Assembly: GCA_000711775.1 (NCBI GenBank)
Contig: ARYC01000106.1
Coordinates: 124,001-188,000, forward strand
DNA length: 64,000 nucleotides
Direction of reading: 5' to 3'
Origin: Oxytricha trifallax
Lineage: Eukaryota > Ciliophora > Spirotrichea > Sporadotrichida > Oxytrichidae
Below are positions 36,912 to 49,790 of the stretch, piece after piece. The notes below the pieces were generated by a model. It worked only from the letters and a program-made list of their open reading frames with translations, did not search any database and had not been told where the DNA came from. Numbering within the stretch: position 1 is the stretch's first letter; every line of letters starts with the position of its first letter. A program made the position numbers and the translations under genes.

Positions 36912-38890
36912 TAGAATGACATAATAAGATATATGATTATTAGCTATGGAAATTTAATTTTAATTGATAATATTTCAAAATAAATGGAGTTAAATTTAAT
37001 CTTTTTAATATTATTATATATGTTTATAAATAGTAAGAGATATAAATCTAAAATGATTATTTAATTAAGATAAACTAAACTTTTTAAACTTAGCCCGATT
37101 TATTTGCTTAATCTGATTCAAATATTAATTTTTAATGATCAATTTAAACTTTATGTATTTTCATCAATAGACAACCTTTAAAAAAGTTACTAGAAACAAT
37201 TTTTTAAAATTATTTTTAAGTATCATTATAAATTTATAATAAAATCATACATTGAATTCAAATCTTATGTTTTTAGTTAATTTTATTTTATTTGTGTCAT
37301 TAAATATATTTTTTTCCATTATAAATTTCTACTTCCTTCTGCATTAAGTATAAGTCTAATGGTGTAGAAGGTGACAATTTGTGTATTCAAATGAAATTGA
37401 TGTACCTTTTATATAGTAATTAGGACTTCTTAATTACATTGTACAAAATCATCATTAAAAACAATAAAATCAGAAATTTATAATCAAAAATAAAAATAGC
37501 TCGATTGAAAATTTTTTCAAATTTTGTCTTGCAAGGTATTTGTTTACAGATTCTTTGCCAAAAAATATTTCGGAAATAGCAGCTTGAAATTTATTGGAAT
37601 TTACAAATTCTAATTGGAAAGATTTTTTATTTGAACTAATTCTAGCATCAGTAATAATTATTATAACTTAAAGTATTCTGTACAATAATAAGGCAAATTA
37701 ACCTGGTTTTTATAATTTACTAACTATCAATAATTTAAATTAATGTCTATTTATTTAAGATATAATGTAATTCTCTCCAAAGTATTTTTTAACTTAAGTT
37801 TCTAATGTAATAAATTATCATTAAATTAAATATTTAATACTTAAAATATAAAATTATTAATGTTTTTTAATTTCACAATGAAAAAATAACATACATATAT
37901 TTGTAATTTAAAACTAATTATCATATTTTTTCAGAATTAACTTTAAATGTTATTAATTAAATATTCTAATTCAATTTATAAAATATTTAAATTTCTAACT
38001 CTACTATATAAGATTCCTACATTATAGCTACTTTTTGTAATAAATAAAAGTTAATTATATTAACAGAAGTTATGTTTAAATTTTAGAACTATATTTGAAT
38101 ATAAAGAGAATCAACTAAAAAAATAACAAGTATTGAAGAATCAATTCAAGCTAATTTTATTTCCAAGAATTAAATCACTATTTTAGAAAAAATTATTTAA
38201 GAAAGTTAATAGATGATGAAATACTTACAAAATTTTTGAATATAAAAAGAGACGAAGTTTGAGACATTATAAATGTTAGAAGGTAATGGGAACATTTCAA
38301 GAAACTAATTATCAGTAACAAACCATTGGTTGATTTATCAATAAACTATCAGTATAGAAATTACGGGGTATCAAAAGTAGAAGTTTGAAAGGAAGATGTA
38401 AGAACACATTGAAATATTTTTATTGTTGAATCTAAAACTGAAAAATAATTAAGAAACTTTCTAGAGGAAGAAAATCAAAAGAATTTAAAAAATTTTCAGA
38501 TTAAAAAAATTAAACCTCATAATCCCTTATTTAGGTTTTTAAATGCTTTATTTGTAGGGATTGGGGTTAAATTGGGGTTATTTGGTGAATAGGTCATTTT
38601 GGAAAATGACAAATAGAAATCAGCGAGATTTAGGGTTTATATGTGATGTCGAATATTTAAGAAAAAGTTTAAGAATTACTTGTGTTTTGTTTGATAGATT
38701 ATTATGCATTTCAAAAAATATTTAAGCATTTTTAAAATATTTTTTTAAAAAAATACCTTGCTTATTTTAGTTTGATTGCTGATTATAAGAAAAGTAGTAA
38801 GATGAATGTAAAATTAATTTTAAATATTCAATTTTTATTATATATTTATTTTAACTAACTAGAAAATATAAAAATCTATTTTTAATAAAC
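36912..38890. other. Intergenic, no gene seen
   Basis: A few short Lys-rich frames around 38090-38240 could be a decayed copy but have neither start nor tail. A telomere-like patch is at 38561-38580. Confidence 0.4.
38561..38580 (+). repeat. Telomere-like TTGGGGTT motif, two copies
   Basis: TTGGGGTTAAATTGGGGTTA contains two TTGGGGTT units separated by AAA. Tetrahymena-type telomeres are (TTGGGG)n. Two units are too few to call an internal telomere; the motif is noted because G runs are rare here. Confidence 0.3.
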
Positions 38891-39304
38891 ATGTAGTGTT
38901 CATTAAACAAAACTCCAAGATCATTCATAAATGAATTAATTTTAATTAAAAACTAACATAAGGCATTAAATAAGGAAATCGTATATCATATATTCGATTT
39001 TACAGCTAAAATAAAAGTAGTATTAGAAGAAATTAGAGAATATGGAATTTACTACATTAATGATATTTTTGTAGAGCGTAACATAAACAATTTGAAAACA
39101 TACCTTCAATAAATGTTAAATTACAATAATTCAATAAAATCAGGATACTTTCAGAATGACTTCAATTTATTCACACAAAACGTAACATAGTAGAAAATTA
39201 CAAGTTTTATTGATGGATTGAAGAAGCAATAGTCTGCTTTTGAAAAGCAAAAAGATTGGTGGAGAGTTCTCAAAATTAATATTACCATAAAACCTATGAA
39301 ATGA
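38891..39304 (+). CDS. PxK-tail family protein, single copy (137 aa)
   Basis: Open from ATG at 38891 to TGA at 39302-39304. It begins MQCSLNKTPRSFINELIL and ends KINITIKPMK, so the tail is Pro-Met-Lys. The middle includes IKVVLEEIREYGIYYINDIF and SFIDGLKKQQ. No close paralogue is seen, although PMK tails also occur at 33627 and 62369. Likely helical and soluble. Confidence 0.6.
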
Positions 39305-39809
39305 CATAGAAAAATTTATAGCTTTATTGATAAAATTTAAATGTTTAAATACTACTTAAGTTTAAGTTATTAGCAGTATCTTAGACTAATCCAATTTTCT
39401 TTATTATTTATATTTCTTTTATTTAATACAAATATTTTTAGAATATTACTTTCTTCGTTTTTATATAAAATTATTAAATATAAATTTGAAAATTTCTTTA
39501 TTTTTAATATATAAATGAATATCAATCATGAAACTATTAAATAAAATCAACATTTATGTAAATGATTTAAATTCAATTATTAAGTATATTTTAATTTAAA
39601 ACTATCATTTTTTTAAATATTTAGTAGTATTAGGTTTTGAAATATTAAAGATGCTCGTAATTGAATATTCAATTACTTAAATAAGCTTATAAATTTATGT
39701 TATTTGTTATATATAGGATTTAATTCGTAGAAAACCCTATAAAAATGCAATTTTTATTTTCTTTATGTTATATTAACCAATTCCATACTAATTTTAACAT
39801 GCCTTAAAG

Positions 39810-39860
39810 TTGTTAAAGGTTAATGTTAAATCATTGTTAAAGGTTAATGTTAAATCATTG
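39810..39860. repeat. Two-copy tandem repeat of about 24 bp
   Basis: The unit TTGTTAAAGGTTAATGTTAA plus ATCA is present twice in direct tandem, and a third partial TTGTTAAAT follows. A recent slippage duplication is the simplest reading. Confidence 0.85.
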
Positions 39861-40572
39861 TTAAATTTTTTAAGCTTTTTTTACTTATTAGATAAGGTAA
39901 AATAATTTACATATTATAATATTAATACGCATTTAATATGCATTGTCAAATGATTTTTACTTATATAAAATAATAAGATTTTTTGTATTTAAATAGTTTT
40001 ATTTACCCTAAACAATTACTATTATACTTTTAATTAAATCTATTTCCAGCATTTAATTTATTATATTCATTAGCTCTAATTTTAATTAAAATTTATTCCT
40101 GAAAAATTAAAGGTAAGCGTTAAAACAATTTATTTATTCTTGGATAAATTCTTATTAAATAATAAATTTGGAGAAAGTCAACTTCTTCTAGAAGTTGAAG
40201 GTGCCTCTAAAATTATGTATAAATTTTATATAATTCTTTAAAGAACTGACTTTTTTAAATGGAAGCAAAACTTATGATTTCTTTTCTAATGATTTACATG
40301 TATATTTTAAACATAAAGTAAATTTAATGTAATAAATGCATTCAATATAGTTATTTTTGAAAAATGTATAAATTTACAATAAAATTTAGAATTATTTTAA
40401 TAGAAAAATAAATTATAGAGAATAATAATTCACAATTTAGGGAGAATTTTTAATTTATAAATAAAAGGCTAAAGAATTTAAATTTTTTAGTCTAAATAAT
40501 TAAAAATACCATCTAAATATTCAAAAATTTTATATCAAAATAATTTTTTGATTAATTTATTTATAATAGAAA

Positions 40573-40938
40573 ATGAATAAATTAAAAATCCTTTCAAGTA
40601 AAATAATAAAATTAAATGAAATATATTCAGCAGCAAGAAATGAGTTTAATGTTTTTTAAAGAGATTTGTTTAATCTAATTTCAGACAATGACTTTTTAGT
40701 TTAATTGAACTAAAACTAAAAGTATTTAGAAGAATTCAACTCTTAAACCTTAGTAATTAATAAACTCATAGAAGATGTAAAAACCATAAAAATTAACGAT
40801 TCACAAAAATAATTGATTTACAGAAAAATCAAAATAATAGTTGCCATGAAAAAATATTAAATTTATTTGATGAATCTATAAGTTGAGAGCGACAAAGAGT
40901 TTGTTGAATCAAAATTACCAATTTATCCAGAAAAATGA
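40573..40938 (+). CDS. PxK-tail family protein, group 4 (121 aa)
   Basis: Open from ATG at 40573 to TGA at 40936-40938. It begins MNKLKILSSKIIKLNEIY, carries FQRDLFNLIS and QNQKYLEEF, and ends ESKLPIYPEK. It aligns without gaps with 36546-36911 and lacks that copy's internal TGA. Short N-terminal helix, acidic/basic middle, fixed tail. Function unknown. Confidence 0.72.
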
Positions 40939-41856
40939 TAAAATACAAAGAATTGATATGAGATTCTTTGTTTAGAAATATTTGATTTAAATTAATAATT
41001 CAAAAGTTATTTTTGTTTTTTTTAACATATAGCTTTTAATAAATGATTTTTTATGTAAAATGAAATTTGAAATATATAATTAAATATAATAAGAACTTTA
41101 AAAGACATATATGCTAGCTATTTTCTAATATATAATTATGCTAATAATATGTTAATTTTTATCTTTATGTTTTTTGCATTTTAATCCAATTAAGATAAAA
41201 CCCTTAAATAATGCATACATATATCAACATAAAGTTATTTTTTTTAAAGATAAAGGCAAGAATTGACTTTTAAATATATTTATTTAAATAATATTATTAA
41301 ATAAGATGTCGAAAAACAAACACGGAGGTATACTATAATATATTATAATACATAAGAAATAAGTTATGATCCCTAATTTTTTAAGAATAAAAAATAAATT
41401 TCCTAATTTTAACATATTTAAAATGAAACTTAGAATTAATTATTTAGCTTTTAAATATTTAAAAATGACTATTATTATATAATTTTCTAGAATGTTTTTA
41501 TAATATTAATTTTATGAAAAAATTATAAGAAATTCTTGATAAAATATAATAATCAAAGAGAATATTGTAAGAGTATATTCAAATTACTAAATTAATTTTT
41601 TTTAAATTATTAATAAATTAAATTATTGACAGTTAAAGTTGGTCAATTTAATTGATCTTGGGCAATTAGATATCGAATATAAAGTAAACAGGCATTATCA
41701 TATGAAGATCTGCATAATCTCATTAATAATGCGAAATAACTTATTTTAATTTGAAGGGTAAAATTTAATCAATTTAATGATGTTGAATTCAAGTGAAGTT
41801 TTATACTACCTCGATGATATAAAATAACATCACCAGCATTAAAATCCAGCTAATTT

Positions 41857-42270
41857 ATGAATAATAAGCCAAATTGTTTAGATTGGCAAACGTTAATTGC
41901 TAATATTTTATTATATTATAAGTATAAGTAAAATTTACTTCTTGATTCCAAATGTATTTTTACTATAACAAAAGCAACTTTGAAGAGGAAAAGATTTTTT
42001 GATAGAGATCTAATGAATTTATTTAGAGCTAAAAATTTAATGTAAATTTAAAATTTAGAATAAAACTACAAATTTACAATATGTGAGAGAATTATAAAAT
42101 ATTTATAAAGTTCCTTACAAAAATAAATCAAGAAAAAAAAATGTTTTCTAGCTTAAGAACGTGTTGATTGTATGTATAAATATGCATAAATTCAAGTTGA
42201 GTTGCTTAATGATTACATGGAAATTTCTAACAAGTTGATTGAATAATAAGAGATTTTTCCTGAAAAATGA
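41857..42270 (+). CDS. PxK-tail family protein, single copy (137 aa)
   Basis: Open from ATG at 41857 to TGA at 42268-42270. It begins MNNKPNCLDWQTLIANIL and ends IEQQEIFPEK. FFDRDLMNLF resembles the RDLLNLI and HKDLINLI blocks of groups 4 and 5. The N-terminal 30 residues are unlike other copies, and a later start at 41992 (MNLF) cannot be excluded. Neighbour of the group 4 gene on the same strand. Confidence 0.58.
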
Positions 42271-43911
42271 CAAAAATAACATTTAACAGCCAGAGCTATT
42301 AAATTTAATTAAAAAAATAATTAATTTTTTAATTTAATTAATTTACATTAAATGATCTTGTTTATTGTGACTAGCAATAATAAATATATTTGTTAATCTT
42401 TAAGTAATAATTATTATACTTAGAACTTTCTTTTTTTTATTATTTGCATTATCAAAGCATATTTTTTGCAGTAATTATATTAAAAGTATTTAAACTTTTT
42501 ATTAGGTCTGTTTATAATTCATTAAAAATTTAATTTTTTAAAGAAAAAAATGATATAAAATAATAAATATGAAGCTAATGATTTATTTATATAATAGAAT
42601 TTTAAGAAAATAATTTTCATCATATAAAAATCAGAAATAATTACTAAATATTTATTTCTAAAATACATTTGGAAATTAAAATAAAAAAACATAGATTACA
42701 AAAATCTAATATTAGAATTATAACAATAAATTATTTAAGTATAGATAATAAATCTAATTTGTGTGTATCTAAGAAGGTTAATTTGCTTTATCAGCTATAT
42801 TTCTTTATAATATATTATTTTTATGATTGTAATAATCAAAAATTTATAAATTATCTATATCTTTTGTGCAAATAATGTAAAATAATTTGTTCAGATGCTT
42901 AAGAATAGAAACGTGATACTGAGAAGATTTCCTAATTTTATTTATTATTATGTGTTAGTATGAAGAGAGTAAATGAGCAACTGAGCCTCTATTAATTAAA
43001 AACTAAAATAAAAATTCAAAAATATTGACATTAAATTATATTTTATATTCTATAAAAAAGATCAATTAATACAGTTAATTCCTACCATTTTAGCTTAATA
43101 TGAAGATTAATAGGATTAAAAGAATTTATATGAATCATCTTATAGATTTATATGAAATATTTTGAGAAATAATGAAAACTTTACAGGAAAATTTTTTATT
43201 AGAATTATCAAATCATCTTTTGACTAAGAATATAGGTATTATAATTCAATTAGATTTATACAAATATTTATGATAAACTAAAATGATAGGTATATAAGAA
43301 TATTATTATAAATTAAATTTATAAAATATTGAAAAATTATTTAGCAAATAATAAATTAGGCTTATTTGCTTCGTGAATTCAAGTTGGTATGCTTAAAAGA
43401 ATTAGAATTTAGAAATTATGCTTAGGAATTGATATAAAAATAATCGTGATTTAAAGAATATAAAGAATAATTAAAAACTTTGAAAAATATTTAAAGTAAT
43501 ACATCTGCAATATAAATTTAAATTTATTAGATTTTTCCTTATCAAGTGGATATTTATTAGAAATATCATAAGTTTTATATTAAGTATTAGGAGTATCTTA
43601 TTAACATGCTATTACGTGTTTTAGAAAGGGAAACTAAATAAAGATAAAAATAAAGCTCTTCTAAATTTATTAAAAATAATATTCATAATATTTGCTCTTT
43701 ATTTTTAGGATTACTTTTATTCAATAATTGCTACATTTAAATATTCACTTCCTCTTGCTTATTATTCATATTTTTAAAGTAGTATTTTATTTAAAGTTTT
43801 AATCTATTCTAAAATAAGATAAATTGTATTAAAAATAAATGAAATTAATTTTTAAGTGCAAATTAAAATATATTATCAGATATAAATTTCATTTAAATTT
43901 GATTTATTTTA
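42271..43911. other. Intergenic; possible decayed copy at 43111-43560
   Basis: A plus-strand frame from 43101 reads MKINRIKRIYMNHLIDLYEIF then TGA, and family-like pieces follow in shifting frames (FRNYAQELIQKQ). No tail is preserved, so it is not called. Nothing else recognised. Confidence 0.3.
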
Positions 43912-44328
43912 TCATTTTTCTGGCAAGAGATCCATTTATAAAAATAGTTGATTATATTGAATCTCCAAAGCGTTTAACTTGATTTGTATTTCTTTTATAT
44001 CTTTCAATATTTATAATTATTAAATTTAGGCAATTTCTTATTTAGTTCCATATATTTATTTCTTTCTTTCTATTTAATGATTCCCCAATTTTCCACTTTA
44101 AACTCCAATAATATGTTTTACTCTAAAATATAAATCTTTTGTCTCCTATAACTCATGACTACGTAGAATCTATAACAACTATTTAAAAGTAATTAATCGT
44201 TATTGTTGTGTAGATTTTTAACCTATATTTAGAAATTTTTCTAAGGATTTCATTTCATCGATGAATAATTTGAACTGAAGTTTTATCTTTTCAAAGTTTT
44301 TCAGTATTTTTTTAAATTTTGAATTCAT
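43912..44328 (-). CDS. PxK-tail family protein, group 1 (138 aa)
   Basis: Open from ATG at 44326-44328 to TGA at 43912-43914, 138 residues as in the other full group 1 copies. It begins MNSKFKKILKNFEKIKLQ, has IIGVQSGKLGNHQI and IYGTKQEIAQI, and ends FLQMDLLPEK. It lies alone on the minus strand between plus-strand copies and about 14 kb from the rest of group 1, so the group has moved or the region has been inverted. Confidence 0.7.
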
Positions 44329-45646
44329 AATATCATTGTTCTACATTTTATATTATGAAGCTTGTAATTAATTATAATCTCAAGTTGTAATTTAAGTTTA
44401 AGTTTGATTGTTCATTTAGATATTTAAATGAAAAAAGAATATTAGATACAATTTTCTAAAAAAAGATTCATTCTATTTTTTTTATGCAAAGTAAATTTTT
44501 TAATTAATTAAATACTTATATTCAAATAAGAATCTGAAAAATACATTTAAATATTGTTTAATTTAATAAAAATTGTCGTCTATGTGTGAAATAATCTCTA
44601 ATATAGAGTTGATAAATGAGTCGATAAAACTCTATTTAGTTCTAATCCATCCTTTCAATATTTTAAAATTAATGAAATTAACTTACATATTCTGATTATT
44701 ATAAAAATATCATTTAATATCTTAAACAAATGGAGGAATTTACTTAGAATATAATATTTAAATATAAAGAAATTAATCTTTGATGTTTTAACTATATAAT
44801 CAAATGTTTTTTCATTCTTCTTCGATTGTTGATTAGATAAAAGTAGTCTTAAGTCAAAAAAAAATTTGTGTTTTTACTTATATGCTATTCTGAAAAATTA
44901 TATCATTTATTGATTATGAAATTTCAAATTTTTATTGCTTATATTCAACAATAAGATTATTATGTTTCTACAAAATATTATCAAAGTAAATTTTTTTAAT
45001 CTTGATCATTCATTTTTAAAACTACTAAATATTATTTAATTTATAAACTATAAATGAAATGTTAATCTATCGTGTAATTTTTAATTTTTATTTAATAAAA
45101 TAATTAAATCTAACTATATTTTAAAATTCACTTGGAACCAATTCTTGTATATCTTTTAAAAAAATGTAAGTAAAAAGACAATCAAGGAAAAACAATTTTT
45201 CATTCTGCAATAAATAAATTGAAAATATCTTAGTTCATACAACTTTAAATGTATCGATTTTACTCTTTTATATATATAAATATCTTGTTTTTTTAAATTG
45301 CTAAATTTAACTCAGATAAAAAATATGAGAAAAATGGCTGAATTGAGACTAATTATATTGCTATAGCTCGCTTCATTTCTTAGTTTATATTTAAAAAGTC
45401 TCTCAAAATTGTAAAAATAGTTAATTGAATTTGGATTTTAAATAGCATTATAATTTTACATATAAAAAATAGGCTAAATATGTCTTAGTTTATTTTATAA
45501 TTAACTTATCTTAACTTTCTAACTATAATTTCTAATATTTTTTGGTTATTTTATGATTTTATAGTTATTAAATATATAGAAATTAAATATTCAAAAACAT
45601 CCATCTTTTTTATAAATTGAATTTGTATGATATTTATAATTTAAAA
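44329..45646. other. Intergenic, no gene seen
   Basis: A+T-rich DNA without a recognised frame, repeat or element. Confidence 0.5.
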
Positions 45647-46028
45647 ATGGAAGAATAGGCATAGATTCTTGATCAAATTAAAACTCTGAGATTAAACTTC
45701 AAAAAAGATGAAAAATAGTTTTAGGGCATTTCACAAAGACGTAATAAACTTGGTTGGCAAAGAAAATTATAAATTAATCTACGACTAAAGCAAGTCACCT
45801 CCAAAATATTTAAATTTTTGGAGTTTTACTTTTCGTTTAGAGCTATAATAGGACTGATTATCAAGAAGAATTTCTGAAAATCAAAAAAAATTAAGAGTAG
45901 CAAAAGTTAAACAAATTTACGAGTAATTAAAAATAATGATAGAGCAATAAGTTCAGTTGCTAAAATAGAGGTAAAAATTTGAAAAGAAATTAGTGAATTA
46001 GAAATATGAAATATTACTAGATAAATGA
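45647..46028 (+). pseudogene. PxK-tail family, group 5, frameshifted
   Basis: Starts MEEQAQILDQIKTLRL at 45647. FHKDVINLVGKENYK and KSPPKYLNF, homologous to HKDLINLIGIEHYF and NAPPTLGF of the copy at 52836, are in a second frame. The C-terminal third is in a third frame and ends KYEILLDK at TGA 46026-46028, with Leu where the family has Pro. At least two shifts and the lost Pro mark it as a decayed copy. Confidence 0.6.
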
Positions 46029-46652
46029 TAGATAAATTCTATATAAATGCTTACTTAAAATTAACCACTATATTTATTTAATAAATTATATATATTATAA
46101 TTCATTCGATATAAAAACCATCATTCATTTTTAATTTAATCAAAATAAGTAGATGTTACAACATTATATTTACTAAATTATTATTATGATATACAATTTC
46201 CTATTTTCTTTAATTTAATGAGTATTTCTATTTAAAAAACTATGTAGTTAACTACTTATATAAGTATTAAAGAAATTAAAATTTTAAAAGTTTAGAAATA
46301 TTTTTATATAAATAATATATTTTCCTAATAATAATTATAAACCAATTCTTCAAATTTCTTTTTTATTTTTTCTTAGTTTTCTATCAAATATTCATCAATT
46401 TAATATTACGATAATATCTTTAATAGCTATTAATCGATTTTGAGTTTACAATTATTTATCATTGATAATTACTCATTTAAAGTGTTTTGATAGAATAAAT
46501 TTAAGTATGCAAGGAATATAGATTCAAATAAATATATAATATAATAAACATTGATTGTCAATCATAAAACTACAATTTTAATATTAAATTAGTCACAATT
46601 ATTAGCATTAATAAATTTATAATATTAACAATATTTATAATATTATTTTAAA
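46029..46652. other. Intergenic, no gene seen
   Basis: Roughly 600 bases of A+T-rich spacer between two group 5 copies. Confidence 0.5.
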
Positions 46653-47570
46653 ATGACAGATGTATTTTACCTCTCCGAAAAGATAAAATAAGTTAACTTA
46701 AAGTTTGAGCATGCCTAAAATCTATCAAGACAGCTAGATCGAGATATTTAAAATTTAATTGGACAAAAATAATATAATTCTCTGATAGGTAGGGAGGTAC
46801 CTATGTCCACCACCACATTTTTATATAAAATGAATTTATTCAAAAATATCAAGATCTGTTTAATTGGGATGCTAAGAAAGTGAAAAATTTCTAGTATCTT
46901 TTAAGTAGAGTAAAATAAAAAATTAATATAGATTTATCATAAACTCAAAAAATTCTTAACGTGCACTTATTATTTATGAAATTAGATATTAAATAAATTT
47001 TAATATATCTCTTATGACTTGATTAGACTTTGAAAATCAAATTTAATCATCAATTATAGGGATAATTAGTCAATCAATATATGATAGTTATTATATATTT
47101 TTCTTAATTCATAATAAAAAACTAACTTTTAAAACTTTATCCAAATTACAATAATATAACTTTTAGATAAAAGAAAAATTATTTTAATTTTACTCATCTT
47201 AAAATTTCTATATATTTTTTTTAACTTAAAAAATGATTTTCTAATTTAATTTGACAACTGGACCATTATTTTTTTGAATAAAAATTTTAATTTATAATAA
47301 GTGTGGAGGTGAAACAGGTACCACTCGAAAGCTCAATGTGGTGCTTTACTTTAATGTGATGAAGAATATTGGAAATACATATGGAAGAAAGAATTATAGG
47401 AAAGATATATGTTCAGAAATTTATAAAATTATAGAGAAAAGCATCAAGCAGAAAAAGATTATAGAATTTTTAAAGAAGAGACGTTTAAGTTAATTCGATT
47501 GTTTAATGAAATGCAAAATATTAAGACATCATTATTTGAATCAAAAATGGAAATATTTCCATAAAAATGA
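46653..47570 (+). pseudogene. PxK-tail family, group 5, split by an element
   Basis: The 5' part starts at ATG 46653 (MTDVFYLSEKIKQVNLKF) and reaches LDRDIQNLIGQKQYNSLIG, matching HKDLINLIGIEHYF of group 5. The 3' part resumes after 47322 with CDEEYWKYIWKKELQE and ends KMEIFPQK at TGA 47568-47570, matching the second half of the copy at 52836. Between them lies a 527-bp block with inverted GGTACC ends. The two parts lie in different frames, so exact joining at the visible borders would still leave a shift. I read it as a family gene interrupted by an insertion; an excised germline segment is the alternative. Confidence 0.6.
46796..47322. mobile_element. 527-bp element with inverted GGTACC ends, inside a gene
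   Basis: The left end GGTACCTATGTCCACCACCA and the right end TGTGGAGGTGAAACAGGTACC are imperfect reverse complements of about 22 bases. The flanking DNA on both sides is homologous to successive parts of the group 5 gene at 52836, while the inside is not. A frame inside (NEFIQKYQDLFNWDAKKV) is coding-like in composition but short and unassigned. A related end may occur at 35224-35245. Confidence 0.55.
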
Positions 47571-48516
47571 ACATTTATTTTATTTTATTTAATTTATTTT
47601 AAACTATAATAAATATTCTAATTAATTGCTAAAATATCAATCAATTTAAATTTTTGGACGATTTTTCTTAAATCAATTATTTAAAGAAATTTAGTATAAA
47701 TATGATGATGGAATTTAGGGCATTTATGAATAAATCAATTAATTTTTATTATAGAATAATTAAATTAATATTGAGATAAATACTCCATTGATATATTCAA
47801 ATATACTTTGAAATTTTATCTAAAGATTCAAAATTTAGTTTAATAAAAAAATTTAATATAAAACTCAAATCCTTATATGAGATGTTTTTAAATTTATCCA
47901 CAATTATTACTTATATAACTTTTTCTTAAAATTTATTATAATTAATATTATTTATTTAAATTTTTATGACATTGAAAATTTTTGAGTTTATTGCTTTATA
48001 GCACATTTTTTTAATAAAGTTAAAGAAATATTTGAAGAAATTGTTTATTTTAATTTATTTATTATCAATGTTGAAAAAACTAAAAAAAACAATAAATTAA
48101 TAAAATGCTTATCTATATGTTTTTTTGATTTACCATTGAATTTTTCTTCATTTAATTGATAAATATTATATCATAAATAAAAATTTATAATCTATTAATG
48201 AACTTTAATTTATTTATATAAGAAACAATTTTTTTAATAATTCAATAAATATTATTTATAAAGTAGTATAATTCATTTTTATAATTTTAATTTGCAATTT
48301 GTCTCTTCTTCATAAATGAATAAGAAATAGATTGATAATATAAAAAATAAAATAAAAATATCCAGTAATATAACAAGATTGATAATATATTAATTTACTA
48401 AATCTTTTCTCATTTTGATTTTTTTGTTGTTGTATCTGTCTTAAAAATATCAAATTAGCATCTTACTCATTAAACAAATATTTTTTGTAATATACATTTT
48501 AATATACTTTTTGAAA
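47571..48516. other. Intergenic, no gene seen
   Basis: A+T-rich DNA up to the foldback element; nothing recognised. Confidence 0.5.
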
Positions 48517-49330
48517 ATAAGGTAAAATTTTTTGAGAGTAGGAAAATTTTTTAATTAATCTAAATTAGCATTTTAATGACTTTGATGGAAGTCTTAAATA
48601 AATGAAAGAAAGTACAAATATGGAAATATGAGCGCACAATGAAATATAAAAATCTCAGATTGTTTATTATAAATAGGTCAATAAAATTAGTACGATTTAG
48701 CAGAGGTCTGCGGAATCACAAATCCGCAGAGTTCCGCAGAGGGTCTGCAGTACTTTTCCGTCGCACGCCTCATTTGCCTCAGATGCGATTCTTAATTCAC
48801 AGAGGCCATTAGGCTTATAATGCCATATTCTTAATTAATTCTTAATTATTATAATAAATTAAGGAATTTGATTTTAATTTTTAATTAAAACTTAAATATA
48901 TTAAACTTTGTTAAATTTCTCTATAGAGAATTCTGATTAGTGATAAATTATTAATTTAGTAAATTGCGTAAATTAATTTATTCCTTAATTTATTATAATA
49001 ATTTAGAATTAATTAAGAATATGGCATTATAAGCCTAATGGCCTCTGTGAATTAAGAATCGCATCTTAGGCAAATGAGGCGTGCGACGGAAAAGTACTGC
49101 AGACCCTCTGCGGAACTCTGCGGATTTGTGATTCCGCAGACCTCTGCTAAATCGTACTAATTTTATTGACCTATTTATAATAAACAATCTGAGATTTTTA
49201 TATTTCATTGTGCGCTCATATTTCCATATTTGTACTTTCTTTCATTTATTTAAGACTTCCATCAAAGTCATTAAAATGCTAATTTAGATTAATTAAAAAA
49301 TTTTCCTACTCTCAAAAAATTTTACCTTAT
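48517..49330. mobile_element. 814-bp foldback element
   Basis: Arms 48517-48874 and 48981-49330, about 350 bases each, are almost exact reverse complements; the loop is about 106 bases of A+T-rich DNA. Within each arm is a G/C-richer patch containing CTGCGGA and TCCGCAG repeats that form hairpins of their own. Ends read ATAAGGTAAAATTTTTTGAG. There is no reading frame. It lies about 115 bases upstream of the group 5 copy at 49446. The near identity of the arms suggests recent formation or gene conversion. Confidence 0.87.
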
Positions 49331-49445
49331 CTATATAATACTAATTTAGGCAAATTATATTTAGGTTAAATTAAAATTAAAATTTTGAATATTTAATAAA
49401 GTCAATTTATTAGATTTTATTAGTTTATTTTACAATAATATAAAA

Positions 49446-49790
49446 ATGGCACATTACAATTTAGTTCTAAAAGAGATTAGAAAATATGGTAAAACCATAA
49501 AAACTTTAAAGAAAAAAGCTGATACTATACACAAAGATTTAATTAATCAATAATTGGAATCGAACAGTATTTTATGGTATTTGAGAAATTAAATGCACCA
49601 CCAACCTTAGGTTTCAATTTTAACTACATTCTAATGGACATTATATTTAAACAATAAAAAGGAAATCTAGTATAAAATTCTGGAGATTTAAATTTGCTAG
49701 ACAAAAATTACTCAGAGTTCAAAAGTTATGCAATAAATTAAATTCGATAACAAAAAGAAGATAGGAAAATATTTACTCTAAACTATCTTT
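49446..49790 (+). pseudogene. PxK-tail family, group 5, frameshifted and 3'-truncated
   Basis: Begins MAHYNLVLKEIRKYGKTIK at ATG 49446, close to MTEYNLIQQEIENFGKII at 52836. After HKDLIN two extra bases shift the frame. The rest (IGIEQYFMVFEKLNAPPT, MDIIFKQ, NSGDLNLLDKNYSEF, QKEDRK) continues in the new frame and then stops matching near 49785, before the tail. It collides there with the truncated 3' end of the minus-strand copy 49790-50179. The 5' flank (ATTTAATAAAGTCAATTTA) is shared with 52836. Confidence 0.7.

Noticed and set aside
19700-49330. Foldback repeats as CRISPR arrays or prokaryotic elements
   Set aside because: There are no regularly spaced direct repeats with spacers, and the code, introns and base composition are those of a ciliate.
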